Of a stretch of 64,000 bases of DNA, positions 26,495 to 40,538 are shown piece by piece (within the stretch, counting starts at the first letter, position 1; every line of letters begins with the position of its first letter). The DNA comes from Drosophila persimilis (Eukaryota; Arthropoda; Insecta; Diptera; Drosophilidae). Made by a program: the position numbers and the translations under genes. The stretch lies in contig NW_020825288.1 in assembly GCF_003286085.1 (NCBI RefSeq), positions 9,362,001 through 9,426,000 on the forward strand, written 5' to 3'. The notes beneath the pieces are model-generated. The model was not told the DNA's origin, did not search any database, and saw only the letters and a list, made by a program, of their open reading frames with translations.

Positions 26495-27820
26495 GTGTGG
26501 CCATAAAAAGCCTTAAAGCTTTAAACTAACTCCGTCCGGCCTTCCGACCTTCCGGCCTTGGCCTCGAGTGAGAGGAGGAGAGGAGATCCTCCTCCTACGA
26601 GTGAAAGAAGCACGGCTGCCAGCTAAATTGTAAGACGACAGAAATATTTCAACAGGAATTTACGACGCGCGCACACACTAAATGCTCATTTAGTTTGCAC
26701 TTTTATTTAGGAACTTCTTTTGCACGTTTGCCAAATTGTCTGCGGTAGCGAAAGCCAGCCATGGAACGTAACGTCCTTACCTCCGACCCCGCCATAGAAG
26801 TGGTGGTTCCTCCTCAACTACTACTCGTACAACAATTGTTTGTGGGGAAAGTGCAATAATAATGAAGGTAGAGGCGTAAATTTAGCTTTGGCTGTTGGCT
26901 GGAAGCGACCCGACCGGTGGCTGCTGGGGCGAGAAAAATGGTCCGACTGCAACGAAACAGGCACCCCGTGGTGGCAGCAAGATACTGTGGTTCCTTCGCC
27001 ACATGGCCATGCGCCAATGCCCCTACAGCATACCGCATCCCTTTGGCACCTGTACAGGTGAGCCATGTTGTCAGCGGAAGGCAGCAACAAATTCTCGTTG
27101 CAAAAGCTTTTAGTGAATTTATGGCAAGGAAATTCCTTTCGCTTCTGCTGCCCGAAAAGGCGGCTGCACTCCTGGTCGTTTGTTTATGTCTTGGTACTGA
27201 GACTCCGGCTCTACCTCAGGCCTCCTCCAACTGTGGCTCTCCAACTCTTACCATCACTTGGTATGTGTGTGTGTGTGTGTACGGCTTTATAAACTTCAGG
27301 CATAATGCACTCCATATCCAACTCAAATTCGCACTCCCAGAAGAGCCCAGGAGGGAGTACGGGCGTGAGTGCGAGTACGAGTGCGAGTACCTAATGAGCC
27401 CCAACAACGACGTGTGCTAGAAATTTTGCAATTGAAAGCCAAAGCCAAAAGTTTGACATGTGCCAGGTTGGAGGTCGGGGCCGAGGAGAGGCATGGCTTG
27501 GGAGCACGCACAATTAATTTGTGAGGGGCACACGCACAGGCACGCCCTCGCCAAACCATTTGCCATATGCATTTCCACCATATTTTGCGAGACTTCTCTC
27601 GTCATTTTTTGCTTGGGAGCTGTATCAATTACCCGGCCATGTTTCTCAAATTGCCAAACAACCTTGAAGTGTTGCGCTTCCTCCAAACTTCCAGCCAACC
27701 AGTCACCCATCAGCATGCTGCATCCAGTTTCGTTCCTCTCTTTCTCAACAAAAGTTGATTCAAGTTTATTCAAAAACAAATTTAACTTTTAAGTCATCAG
27801 CAGCAGGAGCAGTACGAGTA

Positions 27821-27846
27821 GCAGCAGCAGCAGCAGCAGCATCAGC
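27821..27846. repeat. CAG/GCA trinucleotide repeat
   Basis: About seven GCA units run directly on from a TACGAGTA word (27813-27820), with imperfect CAG units on both sides (cagcaggagcag). Confidence 0.88.
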
Positions 27847-30721
27847 AGGAGCAGTGGAAAGTGGAAGAATACCTCCAGGTAACTGCCATATGCTCCACGG
27901 AGGACTCCCATTCTAGGGGCGACCTACGAACCCAATCCGTAGTCAAGTCAACTCCTCTTAGCGATACACCACACCACCTCTCTGTTTACCAAGTGCGGCA
28001 GCTTCTGTGCTATTATTTTTCTTTTCTTCATGGAATATTTTTGTATATTTTTATTGTGAAAATTACGTTAGTCGGTTGATGCACAGAGGGAGAGAAGGAC
28101 TGCAATTGCAGCGGCTTCTTTATTCTGTCTTTCATTGTTTAACTGCCAGCTTTCGTTTCGTTTTCGGCTGCATCGCCTGGGTCCGGAACCAAGCAAGGCC
28201 TGTCCTTGCCCATCCTTGCCGCGAAAGGCATTCCTCGGCAACAGTATTTGCATTCAACTTAATTGCGTTTTAAGTAGATTTGTGGGGAAATGTGTATGCA
28301 TGCACGATCCGTTTACATACGAGACTATACGATTGTCAGTCCGCATATAGCACACACACATTTCCGGCCCCGACCACGGCCACGGAGAAGGCCCGAGCGA
28401 GAGCGAGGCCGTCACGCTCTCGACTTTCCTTGTAGCAATTTCTTTGCAAACAGCTACAGCAACCCACACAAAGGCGGAGGCTTACCCTTATACATGTATG
28501 TGATGTATGTGTATGTGGGCGATGGGCAAAGAGCGTTTTCGCCAAGCACCAAGCACCTTAAGTTAAATCGAATCAGACTCATATATATATATATTGTGTA
28601 TATCATTTAAGTTGAAAAGGTAAAAGAACAATTAAGCTGCAAAAGGATCGAATCGAGAAATCGAGAACAAGAGAAAATATTGCAGTAATGAGAAATATTT
28701 TGGTTTTTGATACTCCAAACTTAATTGTGTCCAAGAAACGTAGGCCGTAGTTCTGATTTACTGTGGATTATTCCGTCAGCAACTGAACATTATTCACGCG
28801 AAATCTGCACATTTCCGCCTAAGCAACGACATGATTCTAGCACACAGATCTCTGGAGCTGTCTGAGCCCAGATGATGTTGTACTTGTATTCTTTACGGGC
28901 TGTTTTTCAGCTTCATTTTTGTACACGTGTCAAACTAATTTCACATTTTGTTGCCTTTTATTCGGTGGCGCATTTGTGTCACCTGCCCGTGCCAGATCCT
29001 AGACCCAAAACACAGACTCTGAATCAGATTCAGATTCAGTGTCTGAATCAGTGCCAGTGCCAATGCCAGAGAGAGTGCACCGCACCCCTCGATCCACATC
29101 CACTGCTCCACAGTGCTTGTGGCGCATTGAAATTCATAAAATATTTGCACAGCGAAATGGGCTACGAAGGCTGAGGCGGCTCCGGGCGGAGTATTATGTG
29201 TCAAGCACGTTTGAATTCAAATTCAAATATTTGCCACAGTCGACAAACAAATAAGCACAAATATGGTAAACAGCAATAAGCAGCTCTGCTCAGCTCCGGC
29301 AAGAGCTTCGACAAGAGAAATGAACTGAAGTTCTCGGATACGTATTGCTCGCTCTCTGTGTGCACTCCCACTACATGGTCGTACATTTGTTCATGCAAAA
29401 ATCTTTAGCACCTAAATATAATGCCATCACCTTGGCTGTCATCTGAGCTGTTTGTTGTCTCAACGTATCTCTGTCTTAATTTCACACATACTCCTACGAG
29501 TATTGGCAGCTATTCTGGGGGCTATGGGCTGACTGGAACACGGCCCTCGGAGGTTGGCAACGTAGAAGGAAACATGTATAAAAATCGGCTTAAAAGATTG
29601 TCTCGTCCTTGGCCTTGGCCAGAAGACACCAACAACAAAATCGAGGGGGACAATTGACGAAAACACTGAGCAGGCAATTCCTAAGTCGACTAATCCTGTC
29701 TACGTAAATTGTTTCGTGCTTGTAAAGCTAAATCGAGCAAGTCTGCAAATTGTGTAATTATATAGTCAGACACGACACCGAGAAATCTGCACAGGACTTT
29801 ACAAGACTTTCGTGTACGAACAAGTTTTTGTGAATTCGGGAATGAATTGAAATGAAATTTTGGGAACAATGGAGGCCTGCATGGTAGCCCCTGTGACAAT
29901 GTCCCTGGCTTAAAGCCACCCCAGTACTGGGACTGGGTCAGAGAGCCAATGGGACAATGAAAGGCCGCCTGTCACTGAATCGATTATGATTTGTGGCCAA
30001 AGTATAGCGTACTTATATGCGTCGCCTACACATAACTTTTCGGCAGGAATATATTTGAGCGTAAATTTGCAAAACTCGCACATTGCCAAGGAATCCGCCT
30101 GGGGACAATAAATCTTCGATTGTTTGCCAGAAAGGCAACAGAGCGCTTCATGTCTGAGTGTGGCATATATTTGTGAGTGCTGAAAGGAGAGGATTGCCCT
30201 TTGTCGACATTCATTTTGGGCGACTATACAGAGTCGCTGTCCTTTGCTCGCCACATTTGACGGCCTAATTGCGCCGTCTGCCAGTTGGCCAACATAAAAA
30301 CCAAAAACCCAAAACCCAAAACGCAAAAACGAACCCAAGAGCTGTCACTACGCTTCAAATCCCCCGTTATTGCCTTCGTCTGCTGCATAAAAAAAAATGT
30401 GCTAATTTTTGATGCTGTTGTGATAATTGTACCCGTCGTGACCTATGCGATCGACTATCAATTGAGTTTTCAGATGATTTCAATGAACCTACTCCGCTAC
30501 ATTCTCATTCCCGCTTAACCTATGCCAATTAATGTGAAAAATAGAGTCCAAGCATTCCAATGCCGAAAATAAACGAATTCAGCAATAAATAGCAATAGAG
30601 AAAAAATATATATTTTTAGTTTAGGTCCTGGTCCAAGCGGCAGACTGCAGACGACTCCGGACTCTGGAATCTCTGGGTGTGCCAGAGGCCAAGAAAAGAT
30701 AAATGATGTTGCCAAACTGGT

Positions 30722-30768
30722 CCACACACACACACACACACACACACACCACACCACACCACACACAG
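30722..30768. repeat. CA microsatellite
   Basis: About 14 CA units, followed by ACC-interrupted CACACC units. It is one of the longest simple repeats in the window. Confidence 0.93.
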
Positions 30769-33440
30769 ACACTCGTGTGCTCGCCTGTATGTTGTTATCA
30801 CTTGGCTGACCATGTTAGCTGCCATTCCGCTGACTTTTTGCAATTGTCTGGCCGGGGATTGTCCTGACTTCTGACTTCTGACTTTTCCTTGTCGTTTTTT
30901 TCTATATTTTTTTTCTCCTTCTTGCTGACATATATCTCATAATGATTATGTGTGGAGGGATTGTGAAAAATGCAATTATTTTTGATTGTAGTTTAAGGTG
31001 CCATGTTTGCATTGCTCTCAAAAAATGCCGCACATTTATCACACATGTTTTGCTGCGCGCATCGCCCCGCCCCGCCCCTTTCACACTCGACTCGATTTTG
31101 CAAGTCGAAACGGAATTTATTGAGGCCGTCTGGGCTCGGCGCCATAGATCAGGCGCAGCACTTTGTCAGGAATGTAGGGACTGTCGATGTCGATGTCGAT
31201 GTCGCCAAGCCGAACTTGGGACATTTGCCATTGCCATTCGAACAACGACTCTTATTGAACTTTGTTCCTATTGATTTTTAAGACCGCTCCAAATATGTGT
31301 GTGCATGTGTGTGTAGTGTTCGTGTTGTAATTTTGGCAATTTTAATGCCATTAAAAGCAGCCTAGCATCAAAAAGTTGCAAATGATGTGCGAAAGATGGA
31401 AATGTTCCGAGTATTGTTCGTATATATGCAATTTGTGGCAGCTGCTCGAACAACCGCAGCGACAACTCTACCACATGTAGCACAAATACATACATACATA
31501 CATATACTCGTGCACGACCACAAAAACAACAAAAACAAGACACAGACAGCTCTGGAATTTTCAATTAAATTGCAAAATCAATTTTCAGCAAATTAGCATA
31601 TTTAAATTTGCATATTTTTAATGGGGCTGCCTGTGGGGGGTGGTGGGAGGGAGTCTCAGGTCACAACAGGTGCGAAAAGGAAAATTGCGCCAAATTAAAA
31701 TCAGATAACACGAAATGACTTACATTGGAGCCACATATGAGAGCTAGGAGTGGGCCAGGACCCCATCCAGGGTTAGTCGTCACCAGCATCTGTGCCAGAG
31801 GCACGTGTCTGATGTTTAGCCATCAGCATTACAGAAGCAGAGTTATATAAGCACAGCCATACACTCTCCCTAGAAACTCCAAGTCAGCATCATCCTTGTG
31901 GTCACGTGCAAGCTGTATACATATCCATATATACTTACATAAATTGTATGGCATACTTGTGGCAAGTATTTCGATAATTACATTTACCAACTGCTTCTGT
32001 TTTGCTGCTCGATTGGGGCGTTCCACGAGTATACAAAAAGGGTGAGAGTTCTAACTCTTAATTGTGGACATATCTTTATGAAAAAGAAAGTTTTGTGGGA
32101 GGGGAACTCTAGCTCATTAATGGCAAATTTATTTTAAATTTTAATACAACATATCTGGACTGTGCCAACTTTTTAAACTCCCCAGTAACAGAGCCGTTGT
32201 ATTTGCATATACATATTAATTTATTTATACATTTTTACCCTCAAAATGGCTTCCCCCACACCAGGACACACACACAGACACACACACATGTGTGGCCACA
32301 ATTTGGTATACAAATTACGAAATTATACAAATCAACGCCGAACAATTGCTTCAATTGAACCCAGGCCCAGACGCAGAAGCACTGCCAGCTCCAGTTACAG
32401 ATCCTGCCTCAAGTGGCAAGGCTAAAGATGCTACTTCTGCTACGCCTTCTCCTGCTGCTGCTGCCTGTGCTGTGGATGATGGTGGGCTGTGGCTGGCAGA
32501 GATTAGAGTCGCTCCAGACGAACAATCAAAGACAAAGCACCCTCGACACCTGCACGGAATTATGAAGCCCACTTTCATTCGGGCACTCGTATGCAAAGTC
32601 CCCGAAAGAGTCGCGGCTGGATCAATCGGATGGATGGGGAGGGGCAGAGTTGTGGGAGCGTGTGTGGCAAGAGCGAGGCAATTAAGTCATTACTTCATAT
32701 ACATACTGCCGCAGCAGCTGAGGGCGAGGCGTTCGTTCTGCAGGTGTTTTACAAGTGTGCAAACAAAGTGCCACGGCGGTTGCATAAAAACCAGTAAAGC
32801 GGATGTAAGTGTGTGCCCCAACGTGTGCGTCAGTGTGGATGTCGAAGTGTGTGTGTGTTTCCCTGTTTGTTTGCTTGAGCCTCTCTTTGCTCTGCTCTGC
32901 TTTGCTCATCCCTGCCCTCGCATTTCGTTGTGGTTGCAATAAAGGCATGCAAATTTATGAGTGCCTCCTTCCCCTGGCCCCTTTCTATCCTGTCATATTT
33001 TTGATAAGCAATTTTCATCGTCCTTTGTGAGATTTTGTGTGTGAGTTTCCCTTGGCTGTCTCCCACTCCTTCTGTAATGAAATTAACAAATCATTTCACT
33101 TATGGGCACAGGGGCATCTGCTTCCACTTATTTCTGGCAGCGCTTTGATGCTAATTTGAATGGGAATTGTGTCATTTGAAGTGATTACAACCGAAGCTTA
33201 TCAGTAGACAGGCAGGCAGGCAGGCGGCACAGCTGGGGGAAGTTTCAAAGGAGCAAAAGAAGTTCAGAGGGTGAGAAATTACATAAGCGAAACATTTATA
33301 AATTAATGTCATAATCGGATACAGCAAATTCATATTTTTAATGGAATACGAGTATGTACTGTTGAGATGTCGGAGATAGCAATTGAAAGTCATTCAATTA
33401 GCGAATTAAATAATCGACCAGTGATACGAGTGGCCGCCCC

Positions 33441-33469
33441 TCCAGGCACTCCAGGCACTCCAGGCACTC
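33441..33469. repeat. 9-bp minisatellite upstream of the receptor start
   Basis: The unit TCCAGGCAC is present just over three times, ending about 25 bp before the receptor ATG. In the receptor's frame it would read as a Leu-Gln-Ala repeat, but that frame has no ATG between the stop at 33422 and 33494, so it is probably 5' untranslated. Confidence 0.85.
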
Positions 33470-33493
33470 AAGGCAGCAGGACCAGTGCCAGTC

Positions 33494-34778
33494 ATGAGGC
33501 AAATGTCGGGCGAACTGGACTCTTGCTCGCTGCGCCGAATGCATCGGGCGATGAAATGTCTGGGAATCATACCCTTTGGACAGCACTTCTATCTGAAGGT
33601 TCTGTGCAACTTGTTTATGGTATTCGTGATCGGCACTGCCAGCTCCTGGCGCTTCAGCTTCAACTATGAGTTCGCCTACGACTTCCTCAACGATCACATG
33701 TCCCGCATCCTCGATCTGACCAACTTCCTGGTATTGATGTCCGCCCATTTCACCATCGTGATGGAGATACTCTGGGGCAACCGTAGTGCTGAAATTGAGC
33801 AGCAAATGGAGCAGATCCTCCACGACCTGCGTGTCCATCTTGGCAGAGAGGTGAGCCTGAAGCGGTTTCGCCGCTACTCGAATGCCATCTATGGCTCCCT
33901 GATCAGCCGATTCCTGCTGCTCTTCGGTGTGGCGGTGTACAACAACGAAGGTCTGGTCTTCTCTGCAATGTACTCGGAGGCGGTGATGCAGCTGCGCTTC
34001 ACTGAGTTCAGCCTCTACTGCGGCGTGGCCCTGGCCTTCCACCAGGAGCTCTGCTCGGCTGGCTCCAGTCTCCTAGTGGAGCTCCACCTGACCCGCTTCG
34101 ACCTGTGGCCCCTGCGCCGCTTCACATTGGAGAAGCTTTCACGCCTGCAGCAAATCCACGGCCGCCTCTGGCAAACGATCCGCCTTATTGAGCGGAACTT
34201 TCAGCGGAGTCTGTCCATAATGTTGCTCAAGTTCTTCGTGGATACTGCTGCCCTGCCCTACTGGCTCTACCTGAGCAAAATCCAGCACACAAGCGTCTCC
34301 GTCCAATACTGTTCGTATTAGTCTAAAGAATCCTCTACACTTTCTTGCCTTCATTTTCTTTGGTTCTTGCAGACTGTGCCACCGAGGAGTTCTGCAAACT
34401 GATGGAAATCATTGTGCCCTGCTGGCTCTGCTCCCGTTGTGACCTGATGCAGCGAAAGTTTCGCTCGATATTCTACAGGCTGGCCTCGGGGCGCCGCAAC
34501 GGACAGTTGAATGCCGCACTGATCCGCATTTGCATCCAGCTGGGGCAGGAGAAATACCAGTTCAGTGCCGGAGGATTCGCTTACATCAGCACAGAAATGT
34601 TGGGGACGGTGAGCAGGCTACTTGATTAACATATTCTCTTCTAATTCTCTTCTCTTAACAGTTCCTTTTTGGCATGATCAGCTACATTGTGATTGGCATT
34701 CAGTTTAACCTGAACTTCAATGCCAGTAACTCCAGCAAACTTGCAGCAGAAGCTGCTGTAACGGATGCCCCAATTTGA
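33494..34778 (+). CDS. Insect gustatory receptor (7tm_7 family)
   Basis: Three exons (33494-34310, 34373-34608, 34662-34778) joined across introns of 62 bp (phase 1, GTTCGT...TTGCAG) and 53 bp (phase 0, GTGAGC...TTAACAG) give 389 residues, typical for a fly Gr. ATG 33494 is the first ATG after the in-frame stop at 33422. Several hydrophobic segments are visible, for example residues about 34-50, 74-92 and 134-150. The last exon reads FLFGMISYIVIGIQFNL, carrying S-Y-x5-Q-F, the variant of the TYx5QF signature of the last helix in gustatory receptors. The phase-0 intron just before that helix is the position conserved across the family. Gr proteins form ligand-gated cation channels in the plasma membrane of chemosensory neurons; the ligand cannot be told from sequence. 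The C-terminal region is loosely like the Gr98 group as I recall it, but I do not assign orthology. ATTAAA at 34825 is a likely poly(A) signal. No related receptor is seen nearby. Confidence 0.9.
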
Positions 34779-35050
34779 ATCGATTGTAGGGCATCAGACT
34801 GCTTGGCAGTCTAGCCGTGTGCTTATTAAATTAAAGTCAATTAACTTAATTAGCAAATTTGATGGCTGCTCGTGCATAATCAAAAAAGGACAACGGCCAA
34901 TCAGAGCCAGACCAAGAGCAGAAGCAGCAGCACCAGCAGCCGAGGAGTAGCAGCTGGCAAAAAGTCTTCTTCACATAATTATTCATGCTTAAAAATTCTA
35001 TTATAAAGTTCATCCAACGGCCACTGACCGTTGTGGAATAGGGGAGGGAT

Positions 35051-35090
35051 CTGGTCCTGGTCCTGGTCCCGGTCCCGGTCCTTGGTCCTG
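35051..35090. repeat. GGTCCT/GGTCCC hexamer minisatellite
   Basis: Six to seven hexamers of GGTCCT and GGTCCC. A similar GGTCCT array lies at 50321-50353. Confidence 0.85.
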
Positions 35091-38000
35091 GCCATGTTTT
35101 GGGTTTGTTGGCCATGCATGGCCAATCTGTCATGGGCCTACTTATACTACGATATGTGTGGGTGGTAGATAGTGGCTGTGTTTTTGAAGTTTGCCCCTCT
35201 GGCAATTGTTGCCACGCACAGATTCCTGCGCAAGTGGGCATGCATAATGCTTCCAACTTTCTTCATATGTCCGCACGAGTAGACCCTGCCTTGACTTGAT
35301 GATAAATCGAAGCGAAACGTAGCTCAGGTCATGCGGCAAATCCTATACTTGTAGGGCACTTCATTAATCAGCAGCAATTTTTCATTGGGGCTTACTTTAA
35401 ATTTGAGAAAAACAGAATACTCAATCCTCTGTTGAATGTAAGCTCCTTAATACTTCAACTGTTTTGCTGTCATATGCAACATGACAGGACTCTCTCTATA
35501 TCCATCTATCTATTTGCTGTTGACTCTCTGACCCCCTGACACTTGACACTTTGGTTATCAGGCAAATTTGGTACTACTGGCCCTAAGGCTTGCATTCATC
35601 GAAACTGCATTTATCAGCATTTCCCTGACAGTGTGCAGCATCATTGAGGATTTCCCTTTTTCCGAAGAGACGACAGCTGCACACACCAGAAGAGAAGCCT
35701 TTTTGATGACACACCTTCAATGGCAGCAGCTTCTGGTGTCACACTAATTAATGCTCGAGAATTTGCAAAGACTTGGGCCAGGGGCAGGCCAGGGCTGAGG
35801 GTTGGCCTAGAGCTTCAAGATCGAATCACAATCTAACGGCAAATGTTCTTGCCACAACACTTTGCCCCAATGGCAAATAATAAAAAGCAACTCATAATCG
35901 TCTCATAAAAATCAGATGTGCTCACGCACATTAATGCATAGGATGTGCCAGTGCCAGTGCCCCTGTCCTGAGTTCTTTGACATAGACAATGGCATGGCTT
36001 TCATGTATCTTGGCAGTGACAGACACACGCACACATACAGATACTCATATGTAGAGCACACAATGATGCACACACACGCATACACATGCTCGAGGACTTT
36101 TATAGCGACACGTAGTGAGGCAGTCGCTTGCCACGTTCTGAAGTGCAGGAAGCGCTCGAGTCTGTCTATGATAGAGAGAGTATCTACGAGTATGTGTGCA
36201 AGTGTGTGTGCCTGTATGCGTAGTTATTACTTTTATGAAGCATGTGATTACATTTTATTTTTAATGCTTTTAGTAAAATGAGGTTAGTACACACTTGGTT
36301 AGCGACAAATTACTTTTTTTCTGCCAGAGCCGCCTGCTGCACATGACTGCCGGTTTTTCCTATGAGGCGGGTTTTTTTTTGGGTTTTTGTTAGGGCAGGG
36401 ACAAATTTTTTGAGGGGGCTGTAATCTCTGCTAAAACGCGGGGCAAGCAATATTTGCATTCGCTAATTGTTGTTGTCATTCGGAAAGCGCTTAAGCCATC
36501 AGCCATGCCATTGACTGCATTAAACATGTGCACAATTAACTTCCGCTTCCGGTTATGGTTGAACCCCGGCCACGGCCAGGGTTGAGACCCGATAAGCCAT
36601 GCAATGAACGCACACAAACATGGACTCTATGATGAGTTGTGGCTGTAGTAAACTGTTTGCATATTAACGACAAATAACCCACAATCTGGCAAACTGCAAC
36701 CTGGCAGCAGGGCAAACTCATTCCCGGTCTCATATGCGTTGATGGGCAATGTTTGCAGCACGCCGTGGAGCAAGCGATAAGCAATAGATAACGCTCAGTA
36801 GCGGCATCAGAGACATTCAATAGGTCCTATAATGGCTACCGAGCCTTGCTTTAAATGAAAGCAGTTGCAACAATATTTGTCCGCTTGGCCTCTGGCATCT
36901 GTTTGTTCATTATACGAACATAGCGCCACCGACAGCCAGACAGGCAGACGGACAGGTGGTGCAGTCAAGTGAGAGGCAGAGGACAAGTGGCATAATAGCT
37001 GCAGGACATGACATGAATATGTATGCACCATTCACAAACCATCCATGAATGCACTCGCGATGCGTGACATTACAATTAACCAAACGCAGAATCAAATGAT
37101 TCGTGCAATACCAAAGCTATCAAATTAATCACAATAAAACAAATCCAACAAGAAGCTGGTGTCAACTTTTTATCAATCGATTACATTATGGTAATGAATT
37201 TATCCATCGGGCAGTAGTACCCCCCGCAACAAATGAAACAAACTAAAAGCATGGCGCAACAAAAAATTCAATTATTTCTCACAGATGGAGGGCCAAACAA
37301 ATATCAGTTAACCCCTCGATGATGCGCAAAGCCTTCTGGCTATTCAACTTTAATTACTTTCCCCAACTATCGCGAACAACAACAACAGCAGTAGGAGCAG
37401 AAAAAATAGACCACAGCTTTTTATATAACCTGTTTATTTGTGGAATAAGCTGTAATTAAAACAATAATCCAGCCAATGCTCTAAGCAGAACTGTCTTAAA
37501 CTAGGTCAACAGCAAATTGAGCCATGCCAATTGGCCGCACAAGTGATTTGCCATATTTATGGATACTGAATACACGAGTACAGCCGTACCAGTACACGAG
37601 TACACCAGTACCCCCAGAGTACGGGCGTACTTTTCCACTGAGATGAAATTATATTTGCTCGGCAGAAACAAAAAGACACAGTGGCAGAAAGAAACAGACA
37701 ATCAAACACCTGAACTAAACAGTTAATATCTGTGTAAATATTTTCTGCAATGCTGAAAAATTTGAACACACGAGATGAAAGCACTGCACGTATTTAATTT
37801 TTTGATCGGCAATTGTGTGGCAGAAACATCCCCACAAATGGCTCAGCCCTAGAGATTGTCATATTTTCAGTGCTCTTTCTGTTTGCATCAACATACTGGG
37901 CATCTAGTGCTTTGAGAGCAACAAATTCATTTTATGAATCTGCCAAAGGACATCTCCCAGCATCCGCATGTTTCGTCCTGCCTTTTGGTTCTGGTTTTCG

Positions 38001-40538
38001 AATAGCTTTGCACCGGCTTTCTCTTAGCCCTCCCCATCTATCTGCTGACATCAAGCCACCTGCATTTCGCCAGGCTTCTGGTTGTGTGCTCAGAGCTGAA
38101 GCCACTTGTCACCCCGAATGCATTTGGAAGGCAAATCGCTGGCTGATCTTTGTTCCGGGTTCGGTTCCCATAAATTGCACCTCCTCCGCCCACAGCTCGG
38201 GTATTCACAATGCGGCAGAGTAACGGGAAATGGGAAATGGGAAGAACTGAAGACACTATGCAATTTTCGCACTAGTTTTTCTTTCTTTTCTTTTCCTTTC
38301 CTTTCTTTCGAGCTTGGCTGGCCAAGAACCATTAGCATTAGCACCACTAAATAGAAATTTTGGCCGGGCTCCAGACAGCACCCGCTGCCAAAATATTTGT
38401 AAATGCTCTTGAGAGCAGTTTTTAGTCCCATTTAAGAGGGGGTGGCGTGGTGGGGTGGGAAAAGTGTTGCAATCTTTGGCGATGTTTTTGAGTTTTCAAT
38501 TAAATTTCAATATTCCGATTACATTTGAACTGAATATGTACGTATACAGCTATATTAATTAATTTTTGCAAGCAATTTGTTTATGTTTTTCATATTTTCT
38601 GATGAATTTGCCCCAATCAACATGCACACGAAAGCCAGATGCAGCACACACACACATACACAGAAAGGACCTGTCTGATTGGCAGGCTTGTCTAAATTTA
38701 TTTTATATATACATTTATTATATGAATGCAAACAGTTTTCCCCCCGCCCCACCGAAACTTGAAGCTGTGGGTCGAAATTTGTCTTTGGCCTGTCTGTTGG
38801 CTTTTATCTAAATAAATTGCGGGCTTGAACTTCATTGAGACTAATTTGAAAAAAGCTTTTGCAAAGATTAAGATTTTCCGCATGGATATGAAAACATGCA
38901 AAGCCAAAAACCAAATCGGAATAATTTTGGGATAGCATTTACAAAACATTGAATGGAGCACGACGTGCGGCAAAGCAAAATGTCCATATTCTCTTATGCC
39001 CCATTCCGCTGGGTTGTCGGTGGTGCTCCCAAGGACCTTGACAACTGCTCAATCAACCGCAGCTACCAGAAACCGCTCCATCTTCCGTCGCATGGCCGCC
39101 TAGCCCGAAACGAATGGGATCATTTGCCAGCTATCTACACGCGCTTCTGATGCTACTGCTGCTGCTTGCTGCCACTTTGGGCCGCAACAAAATAGGGCAA
39201 ATAACACTTTGACACAACATTGTCATAACTCTTTATATATCTGGAAGAAGGACGGAAGGAAGAAAGCATGGCAGCATAGCAGCAGGAGTACAAGCAAAGC
39301 GGTCTGGCAATATAAACAATGGAAGAAGAGCTTTGGCCCTAAACGATTGCCTCGTGGATGCCACACACAAGTTGTATTTTTCAATATTGTTTTTCCATGT
39401 GATTGAAGCACAAACATTATTAGCATACTTCTTGTCTACCAGTCCTACCTACCATCCTTCTGTCATGTCTTGTGTCTTGCCCCGGGCCACTGGAAGCAGT
39501 AGCAGTTCCTTTCCTTTTCGGTATAGTTCCGTTCCGTCGGCAAACATTATGCAAACATACATCAATAACCCAGTACGTTGTAATGCACTTGTCTCGCCAG
39601 GCGCGCGCCCTATTTACCCTACCCAACACGGGCTGTGGTGGGGTGTGGTCTTTAGATGGGGCCATGGACAGCTGCCGCAATATGTTTGGCATTGTCTGAA
39701 TGGAGCGAAATGGAGCCATGGCACAGGCAAATCATGGCTGGAGGCATTATTTGAGCAAATCTTTTTGTTTTTTCTATCCTGACGTCAGGGAAGGTCCCTG
39801 CCTTTCTGGGCACATACACATTAAGTATGCCTCAATCTGTTAAAATACAAATGGGAACAGGAGCAGAACAGTCGCAGGGTGGTGGCATCATCAAATTGCC
39901 GCCTAATGGTAATTTGATGCAACTAATTTGATAACAAATTCAATTTCAAAGTGCCAGAACTGTAGACGAACCCCAAATGCACAAATGCTCGTACCGGCCC
40001 TGCCCTGAGCAGTGACCAAAGGCTGGGCTGGACTGGACTGGGCTTTGGCTAAGGGTTTAACGCCAATGCAGATTGTGACACATTATCACAGACAAACACC
40101 TGCATACACAGACACTGACAGCCGTAACGTACATGGGGTAACAACAAGGAGGAAGGGCAGTGCAGTAAACAGCATACATCCTGTGGCAGGACTCATGTAA
40201 TTTGCAAAAGTTCAAAGCTTAACAAACTGTTACGGGGGAAATGCAAATGGCAAATGTACTAGATTTACTACCCGCCTCCTACACATAACCACAGCACACA
40301 CCACACCACACCTCACCTCATCTCTGGCATCATCTGCATTGTGTGTTGTAGAACCATTTCACCCACTCACCCACTCATCCACACATTCCACCCACCGGGA
40401 ATGCCCCTAGTCAAACAAAACGTAATTTAATCGCCCTATAACAACAAACAAACACTCATTCAATCATTGAGCGCTACAAACGGCGCATTCCATGAGACTA
40501 TTGTATAATGATACAGAATGGAGATACTCGTACCGAAT

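Larger units (their letters stand above)
19302..33366. other. 14-kb non-coding region
   Basis: No exon, tRNA or miRNA hairpin was recognised. The contents are simple repeats (CCGAA pentamers 21812-21837, ATT triplets 22289-22305, CAG runs 22339-22363 and 27821-27846, GT near 24419, CA 30722-30768, GATGTC hexamers near 31183-31205), AT-rich blocks, and copies of the recurrent words GGCGTATGCG (21263; 26485 on the - strand) and TACGAGTA/TACTCGTA (26822, 27813, 29495, 33347). It is likely intergenic or intronic regulatory DNA (inference). Confidence 0.55.

Noticed and set aside
32292-32942. 216-codon open frame on the + strand
   Set aside because: It begins at GTG, not ATG, has no recognisable domain and covers GT-rich simple sequence.
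33398-34042. 214-codon open frame on the - strand
   Set aside because: It lies opposite the gustatory receptor exon, which has the membrane segments, splice sites and signature motif.
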